NCBI GenBank assembly: GCA_020726505.1
Contig: JAHLEZ010000012.1
Span: 2,232,001-2,296,000, forward strand
Length of the DNA stretch: 64,000 bases
Source: Leptodontidium sp. MPI-SDFR-AT-0119
Taxonomy: Eukaryota > Ascomycota > Leotiomycetes > Helotiales > Leptodontidiaceae
Direction of reading: 5' to 3'
Shown: in pieces, positions 13,685-24,540 of the stretch
Layout: every line of letters starts with the position of its first letter
Position numbering within the stretch: position 1 is the first letter of the stretch
Translations under genes and position numbers: made by a program
Notes under the pieces: generated by a model
Told to the model about the DNA's origin: nothing
What the model saw: only the letters and a program-made list of their open reading frames with translations
Databases searched by the model: none

Positions 13685-15742
13685 ATGGCTGCTACGGATC
13701 ATCATGGCGTGACGGCGGCGATTCAGTCGGAACAGCCATCTCTTGATGAAAAGTACCCGATCGATGAGAAGAATGACAAGAGTTCTTCTGATGGCGATGT
13801 CGATGTTGTCGTTGTTGAAGAAGATGAGATTAGAGAGAGTGGTATGTTCTCCATGATAAAATCATACTTCTACTTCAGACGTACAAGTCGTTTTGTTTGG
13901 TGATGTACTCTCGCTGACGTACCGCCAAGATTACACCCCAGAAGAATACAAGAAACTACTTGGGAAGATCGACAGATACCTCCTGCCACTCATGTACGTC
14001 TATATTATCTAACAGTGATGATGAGTTCTTCCTGACAAGCTAGGTGGGTTTGCTATGGTATCCAACAAACTGATAAGACGTCCCTGGGAACTCAAGCAGT
14101 AAGTAAATGTCCTGCTCCATGCTGTCCACGCAAGCTAATCCTTCCAGCTCTTTGGTATTCGAGAAGACACAGGTCTTGTAGGTCAGCAATACCAATGGCT
14201 AACTACCATGTAAGTGCTGCCTGTCAGAACATCATGATCGGGAGACAATCTGACATTTACGGTGCCTAGATTCTACATCGCCTATCTCTGCGGAGAACTG
14301 CCATCCAACTTCCTCCTCCAACGCTGGGCTCTCGGAAGAACTCTTAGTATCTATATGTTTTGCTGGGGTAAGTCTTACATCCTCATCCCGCAACCTGATG
14401 GCCCATTCACTAACCTCCCCTCCAGGAGTGGTCGTAATCAGCATCGCCGCCGCCCAGAACTGGACTCATCTAATGGTCCTCCGCACCCTCCAAGGTTTCT
14501 TCGAATGTACAATCTCTCCCGGCTTCATCCTCGTCATCGGTACATGGTATCGTACCGAAGAGCACTCCTCGCGCTCGCTCTTCTTCCAATCCGCCAACGC
14601 TGGTTTCGGCGTCATTGCCGATCTGGTCATGTATGGTATCGGAACACACGCTGAGAGATATGGGGGTCTTGCTGCTTGGAGATGCATCTCGCTGTTCCTG
14701 GGTGCGTCGACTATCGTTGCAGCTTTAGTCTGCTTTGCTTTACTTGGGAGTCCGAAGGAGGTTAGATGGATGAATAAGGATGAGAAGCGTATGGCGTATG
14801 TGTTCCGCGATTCAATAAATTCTCTTCTGGGGTCGACTGGCTGACTGGTGAAATTACAGTGCTGCGAGAATCATCAGCAACAAAGTTGGACGTGATGTTA
14901 CGGGCACGAAGTGGAATTGGGATCAGGTCACCGAGGCTTTGAAGGACCCTGTCCTCTACTTCTCAACCCTCAACGCTTTCTTGAGCTCTGTTCCTAACGG
15001 GTAGGCCTTCACTTCTAGTCAAGTTAAGCACACCAACTAATCAACATTCAAGTGGCATCACAACTTTTGGTTCCTTGATGTACAAATCTTTCGGCTTCAC
15101 TCAACTCCAAGTTCTCCTTGTTGGAATTCCCCGCTCAGGTATGGCGCTCTTCAACATCTCTCTCCTCGAACTTTCGGCTAACAAAACACAGTCATGTCCC
15201 TAATCCTCTTCCTAATCGTCGGTTTCTACACCCGCAAAGTCCCAAACAGACGGATGTACGTCATGGCACTTGCCTGCCTCCCACCCTTCATCGGCCTCCT
15301 CTCACTCTCCCTCCTCCCCTCCTCCCCACACCTCAAATGGACCAAATGGGGCCTCTACTTCATGACAGTCCCAACAGTCCTCTCGCTCTTCCTAGCCTGG
15401 ACACTCATCCCCTCCAACATCTCCGGACGCACCAAGAAGACCATCATCTCCTCATCCACCTTCCTCGGCTACTGCGTAGGCAACATGTGCGGCAGCCAGA
15501 TTTTCAAGACCAAAGACGCGCCGCAGTATATCCCCGGCACCATCGGTGCGAGTATCTGTCTGGGCATGGAGTTCTTGACGATTTGTGCCTGGAGGGGCTG
15601 GTATATGTGGCAGAATAAGAAGAGGGAGAGGGCGGCGAGGGAGAGTGGGATTAGTCCTGAGGAGATGGAGCGGATGGGACGGGAGATGGGTGAGCAGGAT
15701 GTGACGGATTTGAAGAATCCTTACTTTAGGTACTCGCTGTGA
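13685..15742 (+). CDS. Dal5/allantoate-permease-type MFS transporter, nine exons, 527 aa
   Basis: Exons: 13685-13841, 13930-13993, 14044-14098, 14148-14209, 14270-14367, 14426-14795, 14860-15000, 15053-15138 and 15192-15742. All junctions keep phase and total 1584 nt. After an acidic cytosolic N-terminus come KLLGKIDRYLLPLMW and then the YGIQQTDKTSLG region typical of anion:cation symporter (Dal5-like) carriers. Also visible are QYQWLTT, YLCGELPSNFLLQR, LRTLQGFFE and, late, PSNISGRTKK. About 12 membrane helices are expected at the plasma membrane. Family substrates include allantoate, ureidosuccinate, nicotinate and other small anions or peptides. The substrate here cannot be read from sequence. 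The N-terminal acidic stretch (DVDVVVVEEDE) is unremarkable. The start is the first in-frame ATG. Confidence 0.88.
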
Positions 15743-15914
15743 GGGGCGAATTGAGAATGCTGGCGTAGATGAGATGAGATGGCACTTTTCGTAAGCTTTG
15801 CCTTGATGCGTCATATTTGCACAGTAGAGCGCGTTGATAGATCAGATCAGATTAGATTTGGCCAATAGAAGACTATGCCTAGTTATGAGATTAATTTTCT
15901 AAACCATGGCATGG

Positions 15915-17340
15915 AAGTATTGGATTCAACAGCGAAGTAAGTGGATAGCGCTAGTTGCAGTTTTCCAGTACTTCGGATGGTAACCTAGGTCGATAAAGAT
16001 TGAATAAACGCGGAAGAAAAGATCCGGGATAGTTGTAATAGCGTGTGTTATAATCTCCTGGTTTATCCCATTAGGGCCTGGTGATTTTGCCTCGATTTTA
16101 TTAGAGCACACGTTGTGTAGCTCTTGCCGAGTAAGTGCTGGTCATTTTCACATAGTATTGTCTTGCTGGTAGTTGTCCCAATTCGGCTTAGCGGCTGTTG
16201 GTGGTGGTGGAAAGAGGATGCTTCGGAAGGCGTTGCATTTCTCATTGAAAGTAACTTAAGGTATACCTAGAAGGTCCTTGATCAGGGGGATGCGGGAAAC
16301 AAGGTTGTTTTTGGTGTATTTTATAGCTTTGAAGATAGACCGGGTGTCTTCCTTTTGAAGGAATTGGTTCTAGTGTTCCCTCTTGGCTGACTTGATTGCT
16401 TGAAGGTATTTGCTGTTTGCTGTGCAGTATCTAACAACTGATTATTGATCTCTAGGGGTAATTTGGCGTTGTAGACGTGTCTTGATGTGCCTGAGTTCTT
16501 TGAGCTCAGGTGATCACCATGCTTTTGCCTTTGCGTTTGGTTTAACTCTGGGAATGGCTACGTCGGCGGCTAGGCTTATGACTTTTGTGAACTCTTTAGT
16601 TGTGCGGTCGAGAAGTCGTGCAAGATCGTGGTTGGTTCTTTCAATAATAGCTGTTGAGTTAACGGTTAATACCAGGTGTGGTCCAAAATCTACATTGCCC
16701 AGGATACGTGATTTTTGTACATTGTCGATTAATGTCTTCTTAAAGAGCTCCCAATTAGCAAGTTTGGTGTTATATTTGATTTGTAGTATTGGGTTGACTA
16801 CTTTGTCGTTATGGACCGTGCTGAGGTGGCGTTGCAGGCTGTAGTGGTCTGAACATGTGTTCTTATTGACTTAGAAATACTCGCACGTTTCCGAGACCGA
16901 TAGTGAAGTAAACGCAAGGTTTATCGTCGATTCTAATATGGCATCTTTCCTAGGTCGTCTTCACGTGGCTTCCCCAGGTGTGTTTTGTAGTTCGTATTCA
17001 TTGTCTTCAATCCATTGGGCGAGTTCCGCGTCAGCCTGTGAGATAGACGTTGCGTGAGGTTCCCACATGTAGTAGTGAGCGTTAAAGTCTCCAATAATTA
17101 TAGAGTCCAGGCTGGGGAGGGAGCTTTTGAAGTGGCACTGAAAGGTGTTGAGCTCGGTTCTATCTTGACTAGTTTAATTGTAAAGGTTAGTAACTTGTAT
17201 AGTGTTTTGGCCGTCTGAGACGCTGCGGCAAAGAATTTATATTTCTCACGTAGGTAATATATAAAGTACAGTTCGACGTGCCCCACCCTATACAAGGACT
17301 TATACAACACTTTTCCCGTATGTAGAAGTAATGTCAAGCA
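15915..17340 (-). mobile_element. Decayed non-LTR (LINE) retrotransposon ORF2 fragment
   Basis: Reading the minus strand from about 17340 downward gives an endonuclease/exonuclease/phosphatase segment with SIIIGDFNAHYYMWEP (GDFNAH at 17092-17075) and HATSISQADAEL. Next come a TCSDHYSL motif, AWWSPELKELR, and the start of a reverse transcriptase with NWDNYQQDN and KSPGPNGINQEIITHA near 16100-16030. The order endonuclease, linker, RT is that of a Tad/I-like LINE ORF2. The copy is broken by frameshifts and stops. It ends near 15915 before the RT catalytic YxDD region, so it is 3'-truncated relative to coding order. It is a dead element. Confidence 0.85.
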
Positions 17341-17384
17341 GTGTTCGCAATAGTATCTGCAGTATAATTGATATTCCCCACTTC

Positions 17385-17460
17385 AGTGATATGGGACCAT
17401 TTTCAAAAATACTAAGTGATATGGGACCGTCCTCAGAAATACGGAGTGATATAGGCTAAG
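17385..17460. repeat. Short tandem repeat, about 30-bp unit
   Basis: AGTGATATGGGACC begins at 17385 and 17414, and a third partial unit AGTGATATAGG begins at 17445. The first two units share TCNNAAATAC further on. This gives about 2.5 imperfect copies just beyond the LINE fragment. Confidence 0.6.
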
Positions 17461-20068
17461 GATTTTTGATATTCCAATATACTAACCGTATACTAGTATA
17501 CTAGTGCAAGAATAAAAGGGGCAAAAAGTGGGGTCAAATCAAGGGGGCTCCCGGTGTACGTAATTATCCGCACACCAAAATCGAAGGCTCTACAACTAGC
17601 TCTATATAATCTTAACTACAGATTTTTCTTCAACTATATCTTAGACGCAATTGAAGGAGGGCTTCTCTAGAACAATCTTGAATTTTTTTGTGGCAATTTG
17701 ATCTATTCGTCAACTCGTGAGAGTGAGTTGAAAAAGGGGTCTCCAGCTGGATTTCGGTGTTCTCGCTTGAAGGGGGGAAATGAAGATATACACCCTTGGC
17801 AACCCCTGAATCGATTCCTCTTTCGGATTAGGATTATCTTAGCTCAGTACATCAGTATATCCTCGTACAATACAGTATTATTGTACCCCCCACTGATATG
17901 CATGGTCTCAAATATACGGTACGGGGTATGTATCAAACCACCTGAATACGGAGCTAGTAATACAGATATTGTACTATTGCGAACACTGATGTCAAGATCC
18001 TCTATAACTTCGAGGGTTCTGGTAGCCAGCCTTCTCCCTGTGTCTCTTTCGCATTTTGCTCCTTAAGCCTACCTAGTATCTCAAACCAACTGTTATGCCC
18101 TATTGTAGACAAACACGCGCATCCGTCCTCTCGAGCTATATAGGCAGTGTTGTGTAGAACCCTAGGCGTTTAGTCCGCCGCTGTCATTATATGCTTCGCC
18201 CCATGGCTTTCACACCACTTCGCGATACCCAGCCAGATCTCTCCTCTCTAAACAAGGCCGACTGTGTCTCGCAAGAGTTGTCACTGTTAAATCCAAGCCT
18301 GTAACTTAACGGTGACGTTTCCCTCTTACTAACCAAAGTGTATGCTCGTCTTCCTCTATATGCTTGATTCCCCAGCTTGTTAGTAGCACTGTCAATGCCC
18401 TGGTTCTAGCGCTACTTAGCCTTCCTGCCTTGTGTGTTGTGCGTCCGCGTTTCGTGAGGTAAACAAGGAGAGTGCTCCTACGATTCGTCTTCGGGCATGC
18501 CTCTGTAAGAGATCTCCTCGTGGTACCGAAGTCATCTATCTAACCTATTCCTTCTAATCGTGCCCTCTCTGTCGCCTTGTCTCTCGTCTAGGCTCGCGCA
18601 CCCTCGTAGTACTCCAAAAGCAACCTTCTACTTCTTAAATAACTGCTCTGTTTATCTCTTATATTAAGTCCCTTGCGAACACGTTCGAACCTCGAGCTCT
18701 TAGTCGTGTAAAAAGCCTTTTGGGACCCCGGTAGCAAAAGTGAAAACTCTGTAATCAACACCCTAGAGGTGTCTTGTTCACTTAGCGCAGCTACGTAGTT
18801 AGGCCGTTAGTAGTATAGATTTAACGGCGTACTTGTTTCTAAGGTAGGGAGCTAAATAATCGGATGGTTTTAATACCTATCTTGCTAGTAATCTTCTATT
18901 TAAAAAGGCCACGTTAGCGATAACGATTCCGTCGTAAAACGACTACGAAACACTTCCTGCGACCTTTTTAGCTCCAGCGATAATTGTGCTTGTCTCCCGT
19001 CGGCTCTGTATATAAGATACAGGTTCGTAGCCAGCACCACGGACAGGTGGGAGTTCGGCTTTGCTAGCCTCAGTTTACAATATGCATTAGGCTCCGAGAC
19101 ACAGATACTCTGCATTCTATGATTTTAGCCTCTGTACTTCTTTACCCCGCTTTCAAGCAGGTATCTTAGATATTCCTGCTTTCTGAAAATGATTTCTCTG
19201 AGGTGTCTTGGAAGGAACTGTACGAGTTAATCGGGGACTGTCTCTTCCCATTTCTACTAAATCGACCTCGCTACTAGGAGCTGATACTAGAAACATAGCT
19301 ATCCTATTTGGACTCCTCTTCTGCTCACTTATAACTGCGGTCCAAATCAAACCTCCACGCTCTTCCTCTATCCCTTCTGTATATCGTTTAACCCACCTGC
19401 TTCATTCTACAATAGCTCCTATCACATGGGAAATGGCCGTCTTGGCTAATGGAAGGGCGGAGAAGACGCTGTTAAGCATTGCAACCTATAACTTGTGCCG
19501 AGGTTCGGCAGAACTATGGATCCAAATTTCGTCCACAGAGGTTCTAAACACATGTGGATTTTTGATGCGGGGTGCAGAACGCGGGGTGCAGAAGGCTGGA
19601 CTTGACTCGCAGTGGTTTCTTGAACCCTTCTACTATAGGGTGACTCGAGTCAAGACCTTCCAAAATAGGAAGTGCAGTGCCCCGGCCCGAATCGGTCAAT
19701 TTTTCTAATACCACCTTACTCTTTCAACAGCCCAGCAGGTTACATTGGTTTCAATGACATTTATATCTTTATTTACTTATTGGATAGAAGCTTATACCGA
19801 TCTACATCGGACCGAATGTCAGGACATCAACTGCATAAAATATGCGAACACGAGACGTATGAGTACACAACCGGATGCTTGTGCATGGAATAGAATCTCA
19901 AGAAGTTCAGGTCCTTCGGGCTTTCATACAATGCCTGACATTTTATTATTTAAAGACTACGGAAAGTAGGATCCTAACAATTTCATCCACATCTTGGAAA
20001 ACTTTGAACCGAGAACATATCAAAAGCTCCAAATCGATAATATTTCAAAACTTGACTTAGCCAACAAA
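17461..20068. other. Gene-poor region before the cutinase gene
   Basis: No convincing gene was found in 2.6 kb. Minus-strand frames at about 18200-18720 are moderately open but match no family I recognise. They may be further eroded transposon sequence. A plus-strand open frame at 19208-19708 has an internal hydrophobic stretch but no recognisable domain, signal or splice context, so it is not called. The last few hundred bases should hold the cutinase promoter. Confidence 0.4.
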
Positions 20069-20836
20069 ATGAAGTACACAATCGTCTTCTCTTCTCTCCT
20101 AGCTCTCACATCAGCTCTGGTACCTCTTCCAATCGAGGAACGACAAGCAGTCCAAGTTTCCAGGAATGATCTTACAACAGGCGCCTGCAGGAGAGTGACT
20201 GTTATTTTCGGACGCGGTAGTGGTCAGCCTGGCAATGTAGGCTCTATCGTTGGTCCGCCATTCTTTGACGCCCTTGTCTCGCGCCTCGGGGCCTCCAACG
20301 TGGCAATTCAAGGAGTTAACTACCCGGCCTCGTACGAAGAGGCGGCTGCTGGGGGCTCTAAGGAGGGGACTGCGAATCTAGTGAGTTTCGCGCAATTGGC
20401 TAGTTCCAAGTGTCCAAATACACAGATTATCTTATCCGGGTACAGGTATGTAACGTTCCTCTTTCTTTGGATGTATACGTGATGTTATTGCTAACTTCTT
20501 ATAGCCAAGGCGCCCAGCTCATTCATCTCGCGGGCCCGTCTCTGGCTTCTGTGGCGTCTAAGATCGCGGCAGTGGTATGTAATACACGCTCTAAGCTATT
20601 TAACTTACAACCGTAAGCCTCCAGAAATGCTAACCCTCTGGTTCCAACAGGTCGTATTTGGCGATCCATACAATAATCAAGCTATCTCCAATATCAGCCC
20701 CTCGAAAGTGCGGTCTTTCTGTGCTAATGGGGATTTCATCTGCAACCGTAACGGAGGCTTTGATCCGAATGCCCATACTAGTTATGGAAAAAATGCTGCT
20801 GAAGCTGCTGCATTTGTCTTGAGCAAGATCACTTGA
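20069..20836 (+). CDS. Secreted cutinase (carbohydrate esterase family 5), 210 aa
   Basis: Exons 20069-20445, 20505-20574 and 20651-20836 (633 nt). The start ATG gives a signal peptide MKYTIVFSSLLALTSALVPL. An in-frame upstream ATG at 19994 would bury this signal and is rejected. The cutinase signatures are FGRGSGQPGNVG (oxyanion-hole region), GYSQGAQ with Ser126 formed across intron 1 (AG|C), DFIC with Asp177, and the late His191 in NAHTSYG, giving a complete Ser-Asp-His triad. Cys173 and Cys180 would form the conserved late disulfide. Cutinases hydrolyse cutin and other polyesters outside the cell, usually in plant-associated fungi. The usual ARGST segment reads GRGSG here. The gene lies between LINE debris and inverted-repeat elements, a transposon-rich setting. 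Confidence 0.92.
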
Positions 20837-21178
20837 GCTTATATAGTGGGTTGTTGTCACCTGTGGCGCGGTGACCAGTATATGAGGAGGTAAGGGAGCG
20901 AGCAGTTGGAAGAAATATGGTGAAACCGTGACTCATTTGTTTTGTGATATTGAAACTGGAGATAGTTTAGGAAATACACTCATTATAGTTTTGAATCTAG
21001 TCCACTTTAAAGATACCGAGTGCCAGATAATATAGCACTAGATGCTTGGTTATCCAGAAGCCGTGAGTGTCTTTAAGGCTCTCGTACGTCCTTTTATGTA
21101 TCTAATAGTTATTAAGACACTCAGCCGATTATTTCCAGAAATCCCGTAAGTCGTAGCACTAGCTCTATTGGCCTACTA
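20837..21178. other. Cutinase 3' flank
   Basis: This is 342 bases between the cutinase stop and the first inverted-repeat element, including the left copy of its TA target duplication at 21177-21178. No other feature was seen. Confidence 0.5.
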
Positions 21179-21210
<32 letters not shown>

Positions 21211-21895
21211 ATTCCGGCCACTTTTTACACCAAAAAACCCCGATTTTTATCTCTCTCAAACGTTTCTAGAATTATATAAAACTTTTAATATCGGTTTATT
21301 GCCTTTTATCTAGCGACATATCAAAAGGATTTTTATTTTGCATAATTTAAAATTTATTAAATACAATTTTAAATTTTTACATACGAAAAAAAACTTCTGT
21401 AATAATTTATAAAAAGGCTATGAATTACAATCTCTTATAATATATATATTAAATCTAATAATTTTTGAAAAAATCAAGTATTTTGTATTAGTAGTTCTTA
21501 TACAAATAAGTAATTAAATTCCCTCATATAAATTATTTGTACGGGCTTTATAAACTACTTATTTGCATAAAAACTATTAATAGCAACTACTAACTCTTAC
21601 ACATATTAAAAGATATGTATCTAATATATAAACTATATTAATTTCAACCGTTTTATGTTTTATTACAAAAGTTATATAGAAGTGTTTTTTGCTTTTTTGT
21701 ATGTAACATCTTTGCTCTATAATTACAAAATATTACGTAATCAATACTAGCTCTCTAATTTTAATATTAATTGAAAAAGTATAATAAGTATATTTTAAGA
21801 GTTTTAGAAGTCTTAATTAATATTTCATAGAATTAAAGAGGGTCGAAAATCGCTATTTTTGGTGTAAATGGTGGCCGGAAAGGGGGGTGGGGACT
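21179..21895. mobile_element. 717-bp TA-flanked inverted-repeat element (MITE-like), element 1
   Basis: The left end reads AGTCCCC, then a C run, ATTCCGGCCAC and TTTTTACACCAAAA. The right end is the inverted complement: TTTTTGGTGTAAA, GTGGCCGGAA, a G run and GGGGACT. TA flanks both sides (21177-21178 and 21896-21897), as expected for a Tc1/mariner-type target duplication. The interior is AT-rich and has no transposase frame, so this is a non-autonomous copy or a remnant. The left arm contains an uninterrupted C29 tract at 21182-21210 that has no equally long partner on the right. Confidence 0.75.
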
Positions 21896-22085
21896 TAAAG
21901 ACAGTTCGCGAGAAAGTCGGCCTGATTTTCCTCTTTTCGTCCGTGTATCGCCTGTGCATCTTCACACTACACCGCATTGGCCATGAGTCGGTCTGCTAAC
22001 TGCACTTCTGGTTAAGTAGTGGTCTGAGGGTGACGCAATGTTTGCCTAAATCTAGAACGCTTTCCTGCCTTAAGACCTTACCATA

Positions 22086-22779
22086 ACGTCCCACCCCTCC
22101 CTTCCGCCCGCCTTTTACACCAAAAGTCACTACTTTGAATTATTAATATTTCTATGCTTTATTAATGAAATTATATAAGATTGAAACTTTGAAATATTCT
22201 TATATAAATAGTTAAGAAAAGAAGTTATAGGCTAGTTTTGATTACGTAATATTATAAAATAAGTATTTAAAGTCTAAGAATTTTTATATATATAAATTTG
22301 GTGTAAAAAAGGATTTTTAATTTCTTTTAATAAATTGAGTAATTATTAGGGGGAAAATTAAAACTTATAACAATAATAAATTGTGACGACTGACGATACC
22401 CAGAGCCTCATTTCCACCGGCTCCACTTAGTACTGCCCGATCGGGACGTACCGAGATTACCATGGTGCTAGGCATACCAACCCCTTGTATATAGACTTCT
22501 TCTTTCCTTACCTTCTTTCCTCTGTAGTTGTAGATTCTAAGTTGATGCTTGGTATCGTCATATGTCTTGTGTTGATATGTGAGGCGCCAGTTACACGTGA
22601 TTGCCGTCTTTCTAGGGCAAGCGTCACAAACTTAATAAATAAATACTAATAAATGTTAATATAAAAAATTTGTAAGTTTTTATTAATTAGTCGTGAAGAT
22701 ATTAATACCCTCAAAATCGCTAGTTTTGGTGTAAAAGGCGGGCGGAAGGGGGGGTAGGCGGAAGGGAGGGGTGGCACGT
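22086..22779. mobile_element. 694-bp TA-flanked inverted-repeat element, element 2, related to element 1
   Basis: The left end is ACGTCCCACCCCTCCCTTCC, then GCCCGCCTTTTACACCAAAA. The right end is TTTTGGTGTAAAAGGCGGGC, then GGAAGGGGGGGTAGGCGGAA and GGGAGGGGTGGCACGT. TA occurs at 22084-22085 and 22780-22781. The right arm carries an extra GGAAGG-type unit absent from the left arm. The TTTACACCAAAA core is shared with element 1, so both belong to one broader family. The AT-rich interior is interrupted by a 247-bp GC-balanced insert (see the solo-LTR candidate). No transposase frame is seen. Confidence 0.72.
22382..22628. repeat. Candidate solo LTR nested in inverted-repeat element 2
   Basis: A 247-bp block begins TGTGACG and ends CGTCACA, a perfect 7-bp TG..CA inverted terminus as in LTRs. 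Its base composition differs sharply from the AT-rich host element. It contains TTGTATATAGACTTCTTC, similar to an LTR core promoter. I could not find a convincing 5-bp target duplication, so this is a candidate rather than a firm call. Confidence 0.45.
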
Positions 22780-23658
22780 TATTATTGGATTTCGGAACTT
22801 ACCCCCTTGATGTAGCATAGCTAAGTGAGCATGCAACTAGGTATTTCAATGGCGAAAGATTGAATCTTATAAAGAGGGGAGCCTTTTTTCATTGGCTATG
22901 TATAAAATATCAAGCGAGTCTGCCTAAAGCTGTCGACAGTTTTTTTTTCGCCCAGCGAGAGAGGGAGGAATGATGCTGTATGGAGGTGAATGCCTTAAAG
23001 TTTGTCCCACCGTCTTGGTTCTGCTCCAACCAAATCATTTTGCCCATATAAATTAACCCCTGCGAACGAAGGCGGTGAGACACCTCTGACAACGAAAGGC
23101 ATGCATCGTAAGTTCTCCCAACTCTACTACTGTGATTTGCTCAACCTCTGTTGCGAATATTCTAATTATATTCGACACGCCCAAGTCTGATTCTTCATCT
23201 TTTCTCACTCTTTCCACATGTGGCATCCCAAGTGCAGCTCAATGACAAAAAAATAGGCGAGCATGGGTTAGCCAATTCAAAGACAGTGTGGTATTAGCTC
23301 GGTATATGTCATGATTCCAACATTCTAGCCTACTTCTAGGCCCTCTTCCGGAGATAAGTAGACAATTCTCTTAATGTCTCTAAGACTTGGAGGTCTAGTG
23401 ACCGCATTATGACAAGCTCATCTACTTCGCTTGATTCCGGAAATAGGTCATTTCAACTGACCGGACTATTGGGAGGTGAACTGAGCCCGGAAATACCTAC
23501 ATATATCTTCACACCCTTCGATGATTTGCTTTTCCTTTTATATCCCATAAAATATACCTCGGTACCCCCCATCACAGTCCGCAATTCTATCGTTTTATAT
23601 TTTATCACTCCCACTTTCAATTCAACCACACTTCCCAACCACACTCAACACCACAACC
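22780..23658. other. Intergenic region before the Rcat mini-gene cluster
   Basis: This 0.9 kb stretch contains the right TA of element 2 and presumably the promoter of the first mini-gene. The short open frames have no recognisable product. Confidence 0.45.
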
Positions 23659-24215
23659 ATGTGTTCCCTCACCCTCACCCTCCCCAACCTCAGCCTCAGT
23701 CTCAGGTTCGTGCACATATTCAAACTCAAAAAAAGCAGTCTCCTCTCCCGAGCGCTGCACAAAATGCACAAATACAGAACGAGAAAAACGCGCGAGGCCG
23801 AGATGGAGAGACGCAGACAGGAACAGCGATTAGCCGAAAAGGAAGGCTGCAGACAAGACAGACTAGAGTGGCAGAAGTGGGAAGTGGGTATGTCTGAAAT
23901 GTATATTGAGTCGTTTGTTGAACAGTGTCCGGGCTGTGGACATGGGATTGATGTTGAGGATGGGGGGTGTTATACTGTTGTTTGTGAGTGCTCGCTTATT
24001 TTTGTGTGTTGCTTTCCATCTTTTTTTTCTTGGCTCTTGGCTGTGTTCACTGCATCTTCATTGGTTTTCATTTCGCTAACTCTCTAATAGGTTTGTGTGG
24101 ACAGCAATTCTGCTTCATCTGCAACACACCCTGGAAACCAGGTGCAGTCAAAGACCACGAGGAGTTATGCTTACTCCATCCCGAATATAGCCTGAGAGGG
24201 TCAATGACTTTATAA
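23659..24215 (+). CDS. Small protein with a lone RING2/Rcat-type zinc domain, copy 1, 149 aa
   Basis: Exons 23659-23983 and 24091-24215 (450 nt). The C-terminal half reads CPGC, ten residues, then GGCYTVVCLCGQQFCFIC, NTPWKP and a final H-x3-C. That is the ligand spacing of the third (catalytic, Rcat) zinc module of RBR ubiquitin ligases, with the cysteine of GGC in the position of the ubiquitin-accepting residue. No RING1 or IBR precedes it. The N-terminus is basic, with a charged helix (REAEMERRRQEQRLAEKEG). The intron splits the Cys codon T|GT after TVV. Two paralogs with the same intron position follow at 25285 and 26075. Function unknown: an E3 fragment, an adaptor or a dominant regulator are possibilities. 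The start is the first ATG with coding character. An overlapping plus-strand frame at 23409-23897 is a shadow. Confidence 0.7.
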
Positions 24216-24540
24216 CACACAAAGTCTCAGGCGAATATTCAAATACCAAAAAAAAAAAGGGACATGGCACAAATAGGCTTCTATTTGTTGGCTACGTCAA
24301 GCCTGATTCTAGAAGTGTTCTAGAGTTATCAATGACCAGATGTGGTCATATCATGGGACCGAATCGTCGCTAGCAAGCTCACCCACGGTTGGAAGTGGGT
24401 CTAGTTCGACAACCTACTTGCTCCACACGAACGCTAAAAAGACCAATTTCTCGGTTGAAATCAGGTACATCGTCTCCTCGAATAATGCCTTTAAAAACAG
24501 GACGCAGCCCACATTATTATAAACTTATAAACAGGCAACC
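24216..24540. other. Spacer between Rcat copy 1 and the broken copy
   Basis: No gene was recognised in these 325 bases. They presumably hold the copy 1 terminator and the former promoter of the pseudogene. Confidence 0.4.

Noticed and set aside
17341..19130. A second LINE copy on the minus strand suspected from moderately open frames near 18200-18720
   Set aside because: I could not find an RT, endonuclease or RNase H motif in any frame, so it is left as unassigned.
19208..19708. A 166-codon plus-strand open frame upstream of the cutinase gene
   Set aside because: No recognisable domain or signal. It lies in a gene-poor region with transposon debris and ends without clear gene context.
19994..20068. 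Upstream in-frame ATG extending the cutinase by 25 residues
   Set aside because: It would place a polar segment before the signal peptide. The ATG at 20069 gives a normal secreted start.
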